From the NCBI GenBank assembly GCA_934670115.1, contig CAKUOV010000011.1:1-53234 (forward strand): DNA of 53,234 nucleotides, in the 5' to 3' direction. Position 1 is the first letter of the stretch. Every line of letters begins with the position of its first letter. A program made the translations under genes and the position numbers. Origin of the DNA: an uncultured Eggerthellaceae bacterium. Its GTDB lineage: Bacteria > Actinomycetota > Coriobacteriia > Coriobacteriales > Eggerthellaceae. The notes under the pieces are model-generated. The model saw nothing but the letters and a program-made list of their open reading frames with translations. It was not told the DNA's origin and made no database searches. Shown here one piece after another: positions 17,286 to 25,435 of this stretch.

Positions 17286-18301
17286 ACTCGTACATCTTCC
17301 TTCGTTGCTGCCAAATAATCTTCCATCGCTTTACGCTGCTCGTCGTTCAGTTTTTCCGGCAGCGTAATAATCAAGTGAATGCGCAGGTCGCCTGATCCAT
17401 TGCCCTTCATATGAGGTGCGCCCTTGCCTTTCACCAGCAGTTCCTGCCCCGATTGCGAACCAGCGGGAACCCTCACACGCACCTTTGCACCACCCGGCGT
17501 GGGCACCACAATACTTGCGCCCAATGCTGCTTCGGCCGGCGAAATGGGCGTGTTCACAATCACGTCCGCGCCATCGCGCTCGAAGTACGGATGCGGCTGA
17601 ATGGCCAACGTCACCAGCAAATCGCCGTTGCCACCCGGCCCCGGCATTCCCTTGCCGCGGTAACGCAAGCGCTTACCGTCGGTCACGCCAGCGGGGACCT
17701 TCACGACCATCGTTTGCTTCTCTTGCGAAACCGAGGTACGCAGCGTCACTTTCTTCTCGGCACCGGAAAATGCCTCGTCAAAGCTGATTTTCAGCGTAAC
17801 GGTAATATCCTTGCCCTTCTCGGGGGCACACGATCCACCGCCGCAGCCACCACCGCAACCGCCTTGCTGTTGCGCGGCGCCGCCGAAACCGCTGAAGCCG
17901 CCGAATCCGCTGAAGCCGGAATACGCATTTCCGCCGCCTGAGCGACCGCCTTGGCCAAAGTCCCAGTTCGTCCCAAAGGCGCCTTCGCCTTTGCGGATGC
18001 TGTCCAAAATTTCGGCCCAGCTGCCAAAGCCGCTGAAAGCATCGCCCACGCCGCCGAATCCGCTGAAACCAGCGCCCGGAATCTGATTCTCGTTCGCGGT
18101 TCCGTACTGGTCGTACAGCTTGCGCTTCTTCTCGTCGCTGAGAACCTCGTACGCTTCGTTTACGTCCTTAAATTTCTCTTCATCGCCGCCCGCGTCGGGA
18201 TGATATTCTCGCGCAAGCTTGCGATACGCCTTTTTGATCTGCTCAGGCGTGGCATCGCGCGCCACACCCAGCATCTTGTAATAGTCGGGAGTTGCGGCCA
18301 T
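17276..18301 (-). CDS. dnaJ: Co-chaperone DnaJ lacking the zinc-finger domain
   Basis: Stimulates DnaK ATPase and delivers clients. 341 residues from the ATG at 18299-18301, which has AGGAG 10 bases upstream. J domain with HPD at 34-36, then a Gly/Phe-rich region (about 75-150) and C-terminal beta domains (DITVTLKISFDEAFSG onward). The four CxxCxGxG zinc repeats expected in a type I DnaJ are missing. In their place is a short GGCGGGCGGGSC run with three Cys. It is therefore type II (CbpA-like) in layout although encoded in the main dnaK operon. Confidence 0.92.
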   Translation of the reverse strand: MAATPDYYKMLGVARDATPEQIKKAYRKLAREYHPDAGGDEEKFKDVNEAYEVLSDEKKRKLYDQYGTANENQIPGAGFSGFGGVGDAFSGFGSWAEILDSIRKGEGAFGTNWDFGQGGRSGGGNAYSGFSGFGGFSGFGGAAQQQGGCGGGCGGGSCAPEKGKDITVTLKISFDEAFSGAEKKVTLRTSVSQEKQTMVVKVPAGVTDGKRLRYRGKGMPGPGGNGDLLVTLAIQPHPYFERDGADVIVNTPISPAEAALGASIVVPTPGGAKVRVRVPAGSQSGQELLVKGKGAPHMKGNGSGDLRIHLIITLPEKLNDEQRKAMEDYLAATKEDVRVWQ

Positions 18302-18400
18302 GTTATCCAATCTCCTAATAACAGGGGCGAGCATACACCGCTCGCCCCGTAAGTTTACGTTTATTCGTAGTGCTTTCGGGGCAAAAGCCCTGATAGACCA

Positions 18401-19048
18401 TTACTCTTCTGCCTCGCGCTTCGGTCCGCCACTGGTGACAACCACCATAGCGGGACGCAGCACCTTCGTGCCCATGCGATACCCCTTTTGGAATACCTGC
18501 GCAACCGTTTCATCGGGAACGCTCGGGTCGGGAATCATCTGAACCGCCTGAGCCTCAAGTGCGTTAAACGCCTGGCCTTCGGGGTTCAGAACCTCAACGC
18601 CGCTCTTGCCCAAAGCGTCAATCAGCTTGTTCAGCACGGCCTTGGTGCCCTCGAGCATGCCCGCTTCGCCGTTATTCGTGCCGTAATCAATGGTGCGCTC
18701 AAAGTCGTCAAGAATCGGAATCATGTTGTCTACCAGCTTTTCGGTGGCGCGCTTGCGATCCTCTTCGCGCTGCTCATTCATGCGACGACGATACGTATCC
18801 CATTCGGCATGAAGGCGCAGGTACTTCTCCTTCAGCTCTTCGATCTCGGCCTTTGCAGCTTCAAGATCGGAAACAGCCGACAGAACCCCTTCTGCCTCTT
18901 CCAAAACGGCTTCCTCGTCGGTTGCAGCATTGTCGGTTGCCGCCGCCTCCGAGCCTTTCGGCTCGGAGGTTTCCTGAGCGGCAGCGGTGCTGGGGTTAGG
19001 AGGGAATCCAGCATCACGCTGATCGGTATTTTCAACTTTTTCAGTCAT
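18401..19048 (-). CDS. grpE: Nucleotide exchange factor GrpE
   Basis: 215 residues; promotes ADP release from DnaK. The acidic disordered N terminus (about 1-60) is followed by a long coiled coil (LEAAKAEIEELKEKYLRLHAE), then the conserved NMIPILDDFERTI and the C-terminal beta domain ending near VFQKGYRMGTKVLRPAMV. Lies 26 bases after dnaK and 99 before dnaJ. Confidence 0.96.
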   Translation of the reverse strand: MTEKVENTDQRDAGFPPNPSTAAAQETSEPKGSEAAATDNAATDEEAVLEEAEGVLSAVSDLEAAKAEIEELKEKYLRLHAEWDTYRRRMNEQREEDRKRATEKLVDNMIPILDDFERTIDYGTNNGEAGMLEGTKAVLNKLIDALGKSGVEVLNPEGQAFNALEAQAVQMIPDPSVPDETVAQVFQKGYRMGTKVLRPAMVVVTSGGPKREAEE

Positions 19049-19074
19049 AATCCATACACCTACCGTACAAGCTC

Positions 19075-20979
19075 TTATTTCTCGTCGTCGTCAACAACTT
19101 CGTAGTCAGCTTCAATGGGGCCGTCATCATTGCCGCCCTGAGCTGCACCTGCAGCGCCAGCAGCACCACCCTGCGCCTGCTCGGTGGAGTAAGCAACTTC
19201 TGCCAGCTTGTAACCAGCCTGCTGCAGTTTCTCCTGAGCAGCCTTGATCTCGTCGATGTCGGTGCCTTCCAGAGCCTTGCGCGCCTCGGCGATGGCGTCC
19301 TGAGCATCCTTCTTGATATCCTCGGGAAGCTTGTCGCCAATTTCGCTGATGGTCTGCTCGGTTGCGTTAGCCAAGCTGTCGCAGTTGTTGCGAATCTCAA
19401 CTTCTTCCTTGCGCTTTGCGTCGGCTTCAGCGTTGGCCTCAGCATCTTTCACCATGCGATCAACTTCATCGTCGGACAAAGCCGTGGAGCCACTAATGGT
19501 GATCTGCTGTTCCTTGCCCGTGCCCAAATCCTTAGCGGAAACGTTCACAATGCCGTTGGAGTCAATGTTGAACGTAACCTCAATCTGAGGAACACCACGA
19601 CGAGCAGCAGGAATGCCGGTCAGCTGGAAACGACCCAGCGTCTTGTTGTCAGCCGCCATAGGACGCTCGCCCTGCAGAACGTGAATCTCAACAGCGGTCT
19701 GGTTATCGGCCGCAGTGGAGTAAATCTCCGTCTTACGTGCAGGAATGGTGGTGTTACGATCAATCATCTTGGTCATGACGCCGCCCAAAGTCTCAACGCC
19801 CAAGGAAAGCGGGGTAACATCCAAAAGGACAATGCCCTCAACGTCGCCGGACAAAACGCCGCCCTGAACAGCTGCGCCCATTGCTACAACCTCATCGGGG
19901 TTCACGGACATGTTCGGCTTCTTGCCGGTCAAGCGCTCAACAAGCTCCTGAACAGCGGGCATACGCGTGGAACCGCCAACCAGAATGACTTCGTCCAGCT
20001 CGCCAGCACGCATACCGGCATCCTTCAAAGCCTTCTCTACCGGAACCTTGCAGCGCTCCAGCAGGTCCTTGGTAATGCGCTCGAACTCAATACGGGTCAG
20101 CGTGTAGTCCAAGTGCTTCGGGCCCGTTGCATCCATGGTGATGTAAGGCAGGTTGATGTTGGTCTGGCTGGTTGCGGAAAGTTCCATCTTCGCACGCTCG
20201 GAAGCTTCCTTCAAACGCTGCAGAGCCATGGGGTCCTTGCGCAGGTCAACGCCCTGATCGCTTTGGAACTTGTCAGCAAGCCAATCGATGATGCGCTGAT
20301 CCCAGTCGTCGCCGCCCAAGTGGTTGTCGCCGTTAGTAGCTGCAACTTCGAAAACGCCATCGCCCAACTCAAGGATGGAAACATCGAACGTACCGCCGCC
20401 TAAGTCGAAGACAAGAATCTTTTCATCCTTGTTCACCTTGTCAAGGCCGTAAGCCAAAGCAGCAGCCGTCGGCTCGTTCACAATACGCAGAACGTCCAGG
20501 CCAGCAATCTTGCCAGCGTCCTTCGTTGCCTGACGCTGAGCATCGTTGAAGTAAGCAGGAACGGTGATGACAGCCTGAGTGATGGTTTCGCCCAAACGCT
20601 TTTCAGCATCGTTCTTCATCTTCTGAAGCACCATTGCAGAAATCTCTTCGGGCGTGTATTCCTTGCCGTCAATGTCGATAACCGCACGACCGCCCTTACC
20701 GGAAACAACCTTGTAAGAAACGGTTTTCTGCTCTTCCTTGGTTTCGTTGTAGGAACGACCAATGAAACGCTTTACAGAAGAAACCGTGTTGTGGGGATTG
20801 GTAACTGCCTGGTTCTTTGCAGCCTTACCTACCACACGCTCACCGTCTTTACGGAAGCCCTCAACAGAAGGGGTGGTACGATCGCCTTCCGCATTGACCA
20901 GGATTTCAGGCGTGTTGCCTTCCATAACTGCCATCGCGGAATTGGTAGTACCCAAGTCAATACCGAGAATCTTTGCCAT
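19075..20979 (-). CDS. dnaK: Chaperone DnaK (Hsp70)
   Basis: 634 residues from the ATG at 20977-20979, where the protein begins MAKILGIDLGTTNS. This start is preceded by GAAAGGA and lies in the usual Hsp70 position; the frame extends upstream to 21024 without conservation. It has phosphate-binding loops LVFDLGGGTFDVS and GGSTRMPAVQ, the interdomain linker region GIVLLDVTPLSLG, a substrate-binding domain and a helical lid. The C-terminal tail is Gly/Ala-rich and ends in acidic residues. First gene of the operon, behind a near-consensus promoter with an HspR-like site. Confidence 0.98.
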   Translation of the reverse strand: MAKILGIDLGTTNSAMAVMEGNTPEILVNAEGDRTTPSVEGFRKDGERVVGKAAKNQAVTNPHNTVSSVKRFIGRSYNETKEEQKTVSYKVVSGKGGRAVIDIDGKEYTPEEISAMVLQKMKNDAEKRLGETITQAVITVPAYFNDAQRQATKDAGKIAGLDVLRIVNEPTAAALAYGLDKVNKDEKILVFDLGGGTFDVSILELGDGVFEVAATNGDNHLGGDDWDQRIIDWLADKFQSDQGVDLRKDPMALQRLKEASERAKMELSATSQTNINLPYITMDATGPKHLDYTLTRIEFERITKDLLERCKVPVEKALKDAGMRAGELDEVILVGGSTRMPAVQELVERLTGKKPNMSVNPDEVVAMGAAVQGGVLSGDVEGIVLLDVTPLSLGVETLGGVMTKMIDRNTTIPARKTEIYSTAADNQTAVEIHVLQGERPMAADNKTLGRFQLTGIPAARRGVPQIEVTFNIDSNGIVNVSAKDLGTGKEQQITISGSTALSDDEVDRMVKDAEANAEADAKRKEEVEIRNNCDSLANATEQTISEIGDKLPEDIKKDAQDAIAEARKALEGTDIDEIKAAQEKLQQAGYKLAEVAYSTEQAQGGAAGAAGAAQGGNDDGPIEADYEVVDDDEK

Positions 20980-21045
20980 TGTTATCAGTCCTTTCACTGA
21001 TGATTTTCTGTACCGTAAAGGCACAGTTCTTTTTTTGTTAGCGTC

Positions 21046-21075
21046 AATATAAAATCTTAGTCACGCACTGTCAAG
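21046..21075 (-). promoter_or_regulatory. dnaK operon promoter with HAIR-like operator
   Basis: On the minus strand TTGACA (21069-21074), a 17-base spacer and TATATT (21046-21051) give a near-perfect sigma-70/HrdB promoter. Overlapping the -35, CTTGACA-N7-ACTAAG (21056-21075) resembles the HspR-associated inverted repeat CTTGAGT-N7-ACTCAAG, but with substitutions and one base missing from the second half. HspR autoregulation is the inferred control. Confidence 0.65.
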
Positions 21076-21213
21076 TTTGTTTCTTTATCGCGTTTAAATT
21101 CTGTTACTTTCGGTTTATAAAATGCTCGCGCGGAGCAAATTTGGAGTGAAGAGAAGCGGCGCAAAAAAGGGCTCGAGAAGGCACAGCGGATCGAACTCAG
21201 AAAGGAGTGCATC

Positions 21214-21335
21214 CGAAAGTCGCTTGGAAAAATTGCCTAAATGCGAAAAAGTCCCTTGGAAAAGTTGCAAATTTACAAAAAAGTCGCTGGGAAAAGTTTA
21301 TAATCTACGAAAAAGTCGCTTGGAAAAATTTATTG
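21214..21335 (+). repeat. Four-unit tandem repeat, exact 32-bp period, before ATPase 1
   Basis: Core GTCGCTTGGAAAAATT-like blocks begin at 21219, 21251, 21283 and 21315, spaced exactly 32 bases apart (consensus AAGTCGCTTGGAAAA(A/G)TT), with variable AT-rich linkers. The period is not a multiple of three and no ribosome-binding site precedes a matching frame, so it is not coding. A TATAAT at 21299-21304 lies between units 3 and 4. The last unit would cover the transcription start, 25 bases from the ATPase start codon. Confidence 0.85.
21299..21304 (+). promoter_or_regulatory. -10 box inside the 32-bp repeat array
   Basis: Perfect TATAAT directly downstream of the third repeat core and 54 bases before the ATPase ATG. 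No recognisable -35 is seen at the proper distance; that place is taken by the third repeat unit and the linker before it. Confidence 0.45.
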
Positions 21336-21357
21336 CACCAGTTAAAAGGCTATTGAT

Positions 21358-22677
21358 ATGTTAAAGAGAAAAATCGTAAATCAACTCTTGACATGGAAGG
21401 CCAACCCCAACCATAAGCCGGTAATTATCAAGGGGTGCAGACAGTGCGGAAAGACATTTGCCGCACTGCACTTCGCTCAGGAAAATTACCGCAGCGTTGT
21501 TTACATCAATTTCTTTGAAAACCCAGGAGCGAAAGATATTTTCGCAGGATCACTGGATGTAGACCAAATCACCATGATGGCCTCTGCGTATCTTGGTGCC
21601 TCAACGCGCTTCGTGCCAGGGGAAACGGTCCTGATTCTTGATGAAATACAAGAATGCCCGCAAGCGCGCACAGCTCTTAAGTTCTTCAGTCTTGATGGAC
21701 GCTATGATGTCATTGGCACGGGATCACTCCTTGGGGTAGCGGGCTACAGCAAAGAGCCAGCCTCTATTCCCGTGGGCTATGAAACACTTATAAACATGCA
21801 TCCGCTGGACTTTGAAGAGTTTTGCTGGGCAAACGATATATCCGATTCAATGATTGAGATGCTTCGTTCTCATCTCGAAGCCGAAACGCCGGTTCCGCCG
21901 GCTTTGCATTCCCGCATGCGCTCGCTGCTGCTGGAATATACCGTAGTAGGCGGCATGCCCGACGCCGTTCGGTCATTCGTGGACAATCGCGATATGGCAA
22001 GCGTGTTGCGCATTCAGCGCGATATCGTACGCGCTTACGAAGACGACATGGTAAAGTACGCCCCAGCAGCGGACAAGCCGCTCATCAAGCAATGCTTCCA
22101 GTCAATCCCAAGGCAACTTGCCAAAGGAAACAAAAAATTCCAGTATTCGCTCGCAAAAAAGGGATCAACCGCTGCGCGCTTCGCAGGCAGTCTTCAATGG
22201 ATTGAGGATGCAGGCATAATTACCCGATGCAACAATCTGTCCATCACCGAACTTCCCCTAGACGGCAACGCAATAGACGATCAGTTCAAGATATACATGG
22301 CAGATACTGGCCTGTTCGTGAGCATGCTTGAAGATGGAACCCAGTTCGATATCCTTAACGGCAATCTTTTTGGTTATAAAGGCGGCATCTACGAGAACCT
22401 TATCGCAGACGTCTTCTCAAAAATGGACAGAAAGCTTTATTACTTCAGAAAGGATTCTGGTCTTGAGCTTGACTTCGTGATTCGCTACAAAGGAAAGTGC
22501 GTGCCCGTCAAAGTAAAAGCGAATGACGGCAACGCGAAAAGCGTAAAAACCGTCCTCAAGCACCCCGAAAAATATCACGTGGAATCGGCTATAAAACTTG
22601 CCGACCTGAATATCGGGCGTACGGGAGACATACTGACACTGCCGCATTACCTGGCGTTTCTTCTTACGCAACGATAA
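21358..22677 (+). CDS. AAA_14/DUF4143 ATPase 1
   Basis: 439-residue P-loop ATPase. Walker A GCRQCGKT at 26-33 and Walker B VLILDEIQ at 91-98 belong to an AAA_14 domain. A winged-helix-like middle and a C-terminal DUF4143 region follow. The DUF4143 end resembles a PD-(D/E)XK fold, ELDFVI (370-375) then VPVKVKA (382-388). The usual motif there is PVEVKA, so Lys385 replaces the expected acidic residue and a nuclease function is doubtful. The cellular role of this widespread family is unsettled. AAAGG precedes the ATG. It stands alone, with a terminator following. Confidence 0.85.
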   Translation: MLKRKIVNQLLTWKANPNHKPVIIKGCRQCGKTFAALHFAQENYRSVVYINFFENPGAKDIFAGSLDVDQITMMASAYLGASTRFVPGETVLILDEIQECPQARTALKFFSLDGRYDVIGTGSLLGVAGYSKEPASIPVGYETLINMHPLDFEEFCWANDISDSMIEMLRSHLEAETPVPPALHSRMRSLLLEYTVVGGMPDAVRSFVDNRDMASVLRIQRDIVRAYEDDMVKYAPAADKPLIKQCFQSIPRQLAKGNKKFQYSLAKKGSTAARFAGSLQWIEDAGIITRCNNLSITELPLDGNAIDDQFKIYMADTGLFVSMLEDGTQFDILNGNLFGYKGGIYENLIADVFSKMDRKLYYFRKDSGLELDFVIRYKGKCVPVKVKANDGNAKSVKTVLKHPEKYHVESAIKLADLNIGRTGDILTLPHYLAFLLTQR

Positions 22678-22751
22678 GCAACCAGCAGCAGCCCATAAAG
22701 CGAGCAATCGGTCACCCGCAGAAGCGCTGCGAAAGCACCACAAAAAAGAGG

Positions 22752-22774
22752 ATCCCCTGAGCTTATCAGGGGAT
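22752..22774. terminator. Bidirectional terminator between ATPase 1 and the ferredoxin gene
   Basis: ATCCCCTGA (22752-22760) pairs with TCAGGGGAT (22766-22774). The plus side continues TCGTTGTTTT; the minus side continues CCTCTTTTTTG. It fits two convergent genes. Confidence 0.75.
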
Positions 22775-22882
22775 TCGTTGTTTTGAGCTTTGCTCGTTGT
22801 TGTTGATGACATGCGCACGAAGCCGAACGGCGTTTCATCGCCGCCTTCTACTTCTCGTGCATCAATACCGACAGCGCGGGAA

Positions 22883-23071
22883 TTAGTCCTCGGCTACGTC
22901 GGTGATAGCGCCCATGGGGCACTCTTCTACGCAGTCGCCGCAGGCAACGCAAGCGTCTTCGTTCTCGACCTCAACCGTACCGCCCGTTACTTCAAGAACG
23001 CCATTCGGGCATGCGTCAACGCAAATACCGCATCCAATGCACTCATCAGCATCAATAATAGGATGTGTCAT
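22883..23071 (-). CDS. Small 2[4Fe-4S] ferredoxin
   Basis: 62 residues, acidic, with two cluster motifs: CIGCGICVDACP (11-22) and CVACGDCVEECP (about 41-52). Each gives the CxxCxxCxxxCP pattern for one [4Fe-4S] cluster. It is a soluble low-potential electron carrier typical of anaerobes. The start is preceded by GAGAGAGAGG. It lies downstream of hypE on the same strand, 141 bases away. A role in hydrogenase or other redox metabolism is plausible but not shown. Confidence 0.95.
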   Translation of the reverse strand: MTHPIIDADECIGCGICVDACPNGVLEVTGGTVEVENEDACVACGDCVEECPMGAITDVAED

Positions 23072-23212
23072 GAAGACCTCTCTCTCTCATAAATCCATCC
23101 ATGTTAAAAACTTCTTCGGGGCAAAACCGCAATGCTGCACAAAATACCAAACACGCCCTTTTTTGCAAGCATATCGCGGTATTTATGCAAAGTTTCAGAG
23201 GAACGGTTACTT

Positions 23213-24232
23213 TTAGCAAATGCGAGGAAGCTGCTCGCCCACCAACATGTCAAGAACGCGGGTGCTGCCAAACGCGGTGCGCAGGAAAACCTTGTTACCG
23301 CGGCCTTCCGTTGACGGCATGACCTCGCCGATGATGGCAGCATTTTCGCCATACGTGCTGGCATGCATGGCACCCAGAGCTGCTTGCGCCTGAGCTGCAG
23401 GAACAACGCACACCATCTTGCCCTCGTTGGCAACTTGCATCACATCGTAGCCCAGCATCTCACACGCGCCGCGCACGGCATCAAGTACGGGCACGGCGGA
23501 TTCATCAATGGTAATGTCCACGTTCGCCTGCGCCGCCAGCTCGTTGAGCGTGGAAGCCAGACCGCCGCGCGTGGGATCGCGGAAGCAGCGCACATCGGGT
23601 GCCGCTTCAACAACGTTTGCAATAAGGTGGTTCAACGGTGCCGCGTCGCTTTTCACATCGGCGAAGAAGCTCAGCGATTCGCGCTGGCTCATAATAGTGA
23701 TGCCGTGATCGCCCATAGTGCCCGTGACCAGGACTTTATCGCCCGGCTGGCAGTACTGACCGCCCAGGTTCACGCCTTCGCGCAGCACGCCCACGCCACT
23801 CGTGTTGATGAACACGCCATCGCCGTGACCACGGTTGACCACTTTCGTGTCGCCCGTGACAATGCGCACGCCAGCTTCTTTTGCGGCTTGCGCCATAGAG
23901 GCGCAAATGCGCTTCAAATCAGCAATGGGATACCCCTCTTCAAGAATAAAACCGCAGCTCAAATAAAGGGGCGTAGCGCCACTTGTTGCCACATCGTTCA
24001 CCGTGCCGCACACTGCCAAACGGCCAATGTCGCCACCGGGGAAGAAATGGGGCGTGACCACAAAGCTATCGGTAGAGAAGGAAAGACGGCTGCCTTCGGG
24101 CACACTCAGCACCGCGGCGTCGTTTCCCGTGAGCAGCTCTTCTCCTGCGTACGCCTCGAAAAACACATCGTCAATGATGTGTTTCATCATGGAGCCGCCG
24201 CTTCCGTGGCCCAGCATGACTTTCTCATCCAT
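23213..24232 (-). CDS. hypE: Hydrogenase maturation factor HypE
   Basis: 339 residues. HypE dehydrates the carbamoyl group received from HypF on its C-terminal Cys to a thiocyanate that supplies the CN ligands of [NiFe]-hydrogenase. The family hallmark, the C-terminal PRIC with the acceptor Cys as the last residue, is intact. GHGSGG near the N terminus, the GNDAAVL loop and the PTRGG segment are PurM-like ATP-binding features. The other hyp genes are absent from the window, so this is a detached maturation gene. AAAAGGAG precedes the ATG. Confidence 0.96.
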   Translation of the reverse strand: MDEKVMLGHGSGGSMMKHIIDDVFFEAYAGEELLTGNDAAVLSVPEGSRLSFSTDSFVVTPHFFPGGDIGRLAVCGTVNDVATSGATPLYLSCGFILEEGYPIADLKRICASMAQAAKEAGVRIVTGDTKVVNRGHGDGVFINTSGVGVLREGVNLGGQYCQPGDKVLVTGTMGDHGITIMSQRESLSFFADVKSDAAPLNHLIANVVEAAPDVRCFRDPTRGGLASTLNELAAQANVDITIDESAVPVLDAVRGACEMLGYDVMQVANEGKMVCVVPAAQAQAALGAMHASTYGENAAIIGEVMPSTEGRGNKVFLRTAFGSTRVLDMLVGEQLPRIC

Positions 24233-24524
24233 AGAAAACTCCTTTTACCTGCAGGCTCGCAGACTTTATTCGCGGATCGTCAAGCTAAAATGCGCGCTCA
24301 AAAGCGCCCGCCAGAATACTGGCAGGTCAGCATGATACACCGTAGGCGCAACGGGTGCCGCGAACATACTGTAACAGGTACAGGAGGCGCGGCGGACGCA
24401 GCCAAAAGTCAGCGTGTTGGCGAAGGCGGCGCAAGTAACGCAAGCAGCGCGGCATCCGGCTGCCTTTAGCACGCACCTGCAACAGCAGCCGTAGACGCAG
24501 CTGCACCCGAGGACGCAGCTGGCG

Positions 24525-24947
24525 CTACATGTGCTCGTCGATTTTCGTGACAACCAAACGGCCGTTTTTCACGCCCTTGCAGCCCAGAATCATGTCGGCA
24601 ATTTCTTGGACCAGAGCCATCTTCCCTTTCAGGATAATGACTTCCAAGCAGAAATGGGCATCCAGATGCACATGCATCGTGGAAATAACGGCATCACAGT
24701 GATGGTGCTGAATGCTGTGCAGTTTTTCCTGCAGGTCATTCGCATGATGATCGTAAGCGATGGTCAGCGACCCAAAAACCATGGAATCGGGTGTCGCGCA
24801 CTCCTCTTCAATAAGGGCATCGCGTACCAAGTCGCGCACGGCTTCGCTGCGGTTTTTCGCCACGCCGCGACGTTCCACCAGGTCATCGAAACGTTCAAGC
24901 AAGTCAACCGGCATTGCCACCGAAAAACGCGCAAGCTCGGGCGCCAT
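24525..24947 (-). CDS. nikR: Nickel-responsive regulator NikR
   Basis: 140-residue ribbon-helix-helix repressor with a C-terminal ACT-like nickel-sensing domain. The N terminus (ARFSVAMPVDLLERFDDLV) is the DNA-binding ribbon. The metal site follows the family pattern, with a His in the HHHCDAV block, then HVHLDAHFC, which supplies two His and the Cys. The ATG is directly behind the TAA of the 84-residue gene, so they are coupled. hypE follows 292 bases later, giving a nickel/hydrogenase theme. A hairpin followed by CGCTTTT, about 24305-24325, may end this unit. Confidence 0.94.
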   Translation of the reverse strand: MAPELARFSVAMPVDLLERFDDLVERRGVAKNRSEAVRDLVRDALIEEECATPDSMVFGSLTIAYDHHANDLQEKLHSIQHHHCDAVISTMHVHLDAHFCLEVIILKGKMALVQEIADMILGCKGVKNGRLVVTKIDEHM

Positions 24948-25202
24948 TTAGACCAGGCTCACTTTCACACCGCTGGCGTCTTCTGCGTCTTCTTCCAGCA
25001 GATCTTTTGCCTCGTCAAGCATGGCCAGAGCCTCGTCAAGCATGGCCTGAGCTTCGTGCATCTTACGATGAGCCTTCTCGAAGCCAGCATCTTCTGCCTG
25101 ATGAGCAAGCTTATGCGTCCAACGACGCTCCAACTTGATGTGATCGCTGATTTGCTCGATCATCTGATCGAATTGACCGACGTTTACACCGTTTGTGCAC
25201 AT
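24948..25202 (-). CDS. Small helical His/Met-containing protein before nikR
   Basis: 84 residues from the ATG at 25200-25202 (AGAGG upstream). Not recognised. It appears to form two long amphipathic helices: residues 10-40 contain QISDHIKLERRWTHK, and residues 45-70 contain two near-identical heptad-like repeats, MLDEALAMLDEA. The tail is acidic. Four His and several Met could bind metal. Its stop codon abuts the nikR start, so expression is coupled and a role in nickel handling is suggested by context only. Confidence 0.75.
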   Translation of the reverse strand: MCTNGVNVGQFDQMIEQISDHIKLERRWTHKLAHQAEDAGFEKAHRKMHEAQAMLDEALAMLDEAKDLLEEDAEDASGVKVSLV

Positions 25203-25435
25203 GGGAAACCTCTTTCTTTTCGCGAACGCCGCCGGAGTCTGCGCTCCTGCGGCCCTTTTCACACCGTGCGTGGTAATGTGCATTCGCATTGTACCGTTCT
25301 TTTATTGCGCAGAGGAAACGTGCGGTCCAAACGCAAGAGAAAATCCGTGGTTTTGCGCTCTTGACCTTGCCGTTCCTATCTGGTGCTATTATTAATCATA
25401 CATTTGAATTTGCAACAGGTTTATCAGGGGTCGGT

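Noticed and set aside
21214..21335. CRISPR array
   Set aside because: Units are 32 bp start to start with cores of about 17 bp and no room for spacers of normal length; no cas genes in the window. The same applies to the arrays at 39195, 43449 and 50434.
21122..21364. 80-codon plus-strand frame covering the 32-bp repeats
   Set aside because: The 32-bp period is not a multiple of three, so the peptide is not a true repeat; no ribosome-binding site; it runs into the ATPase start.
24266..24553. 95-codon minus-strand frame with about 18 Cys between nikR and hypE
   Set aside because: It overlaps the end of nikR, has no ribosome-binding site, and the Cys codons arise from TGC-rich sequence. More likely spacer than a Cys-rich metal protein.
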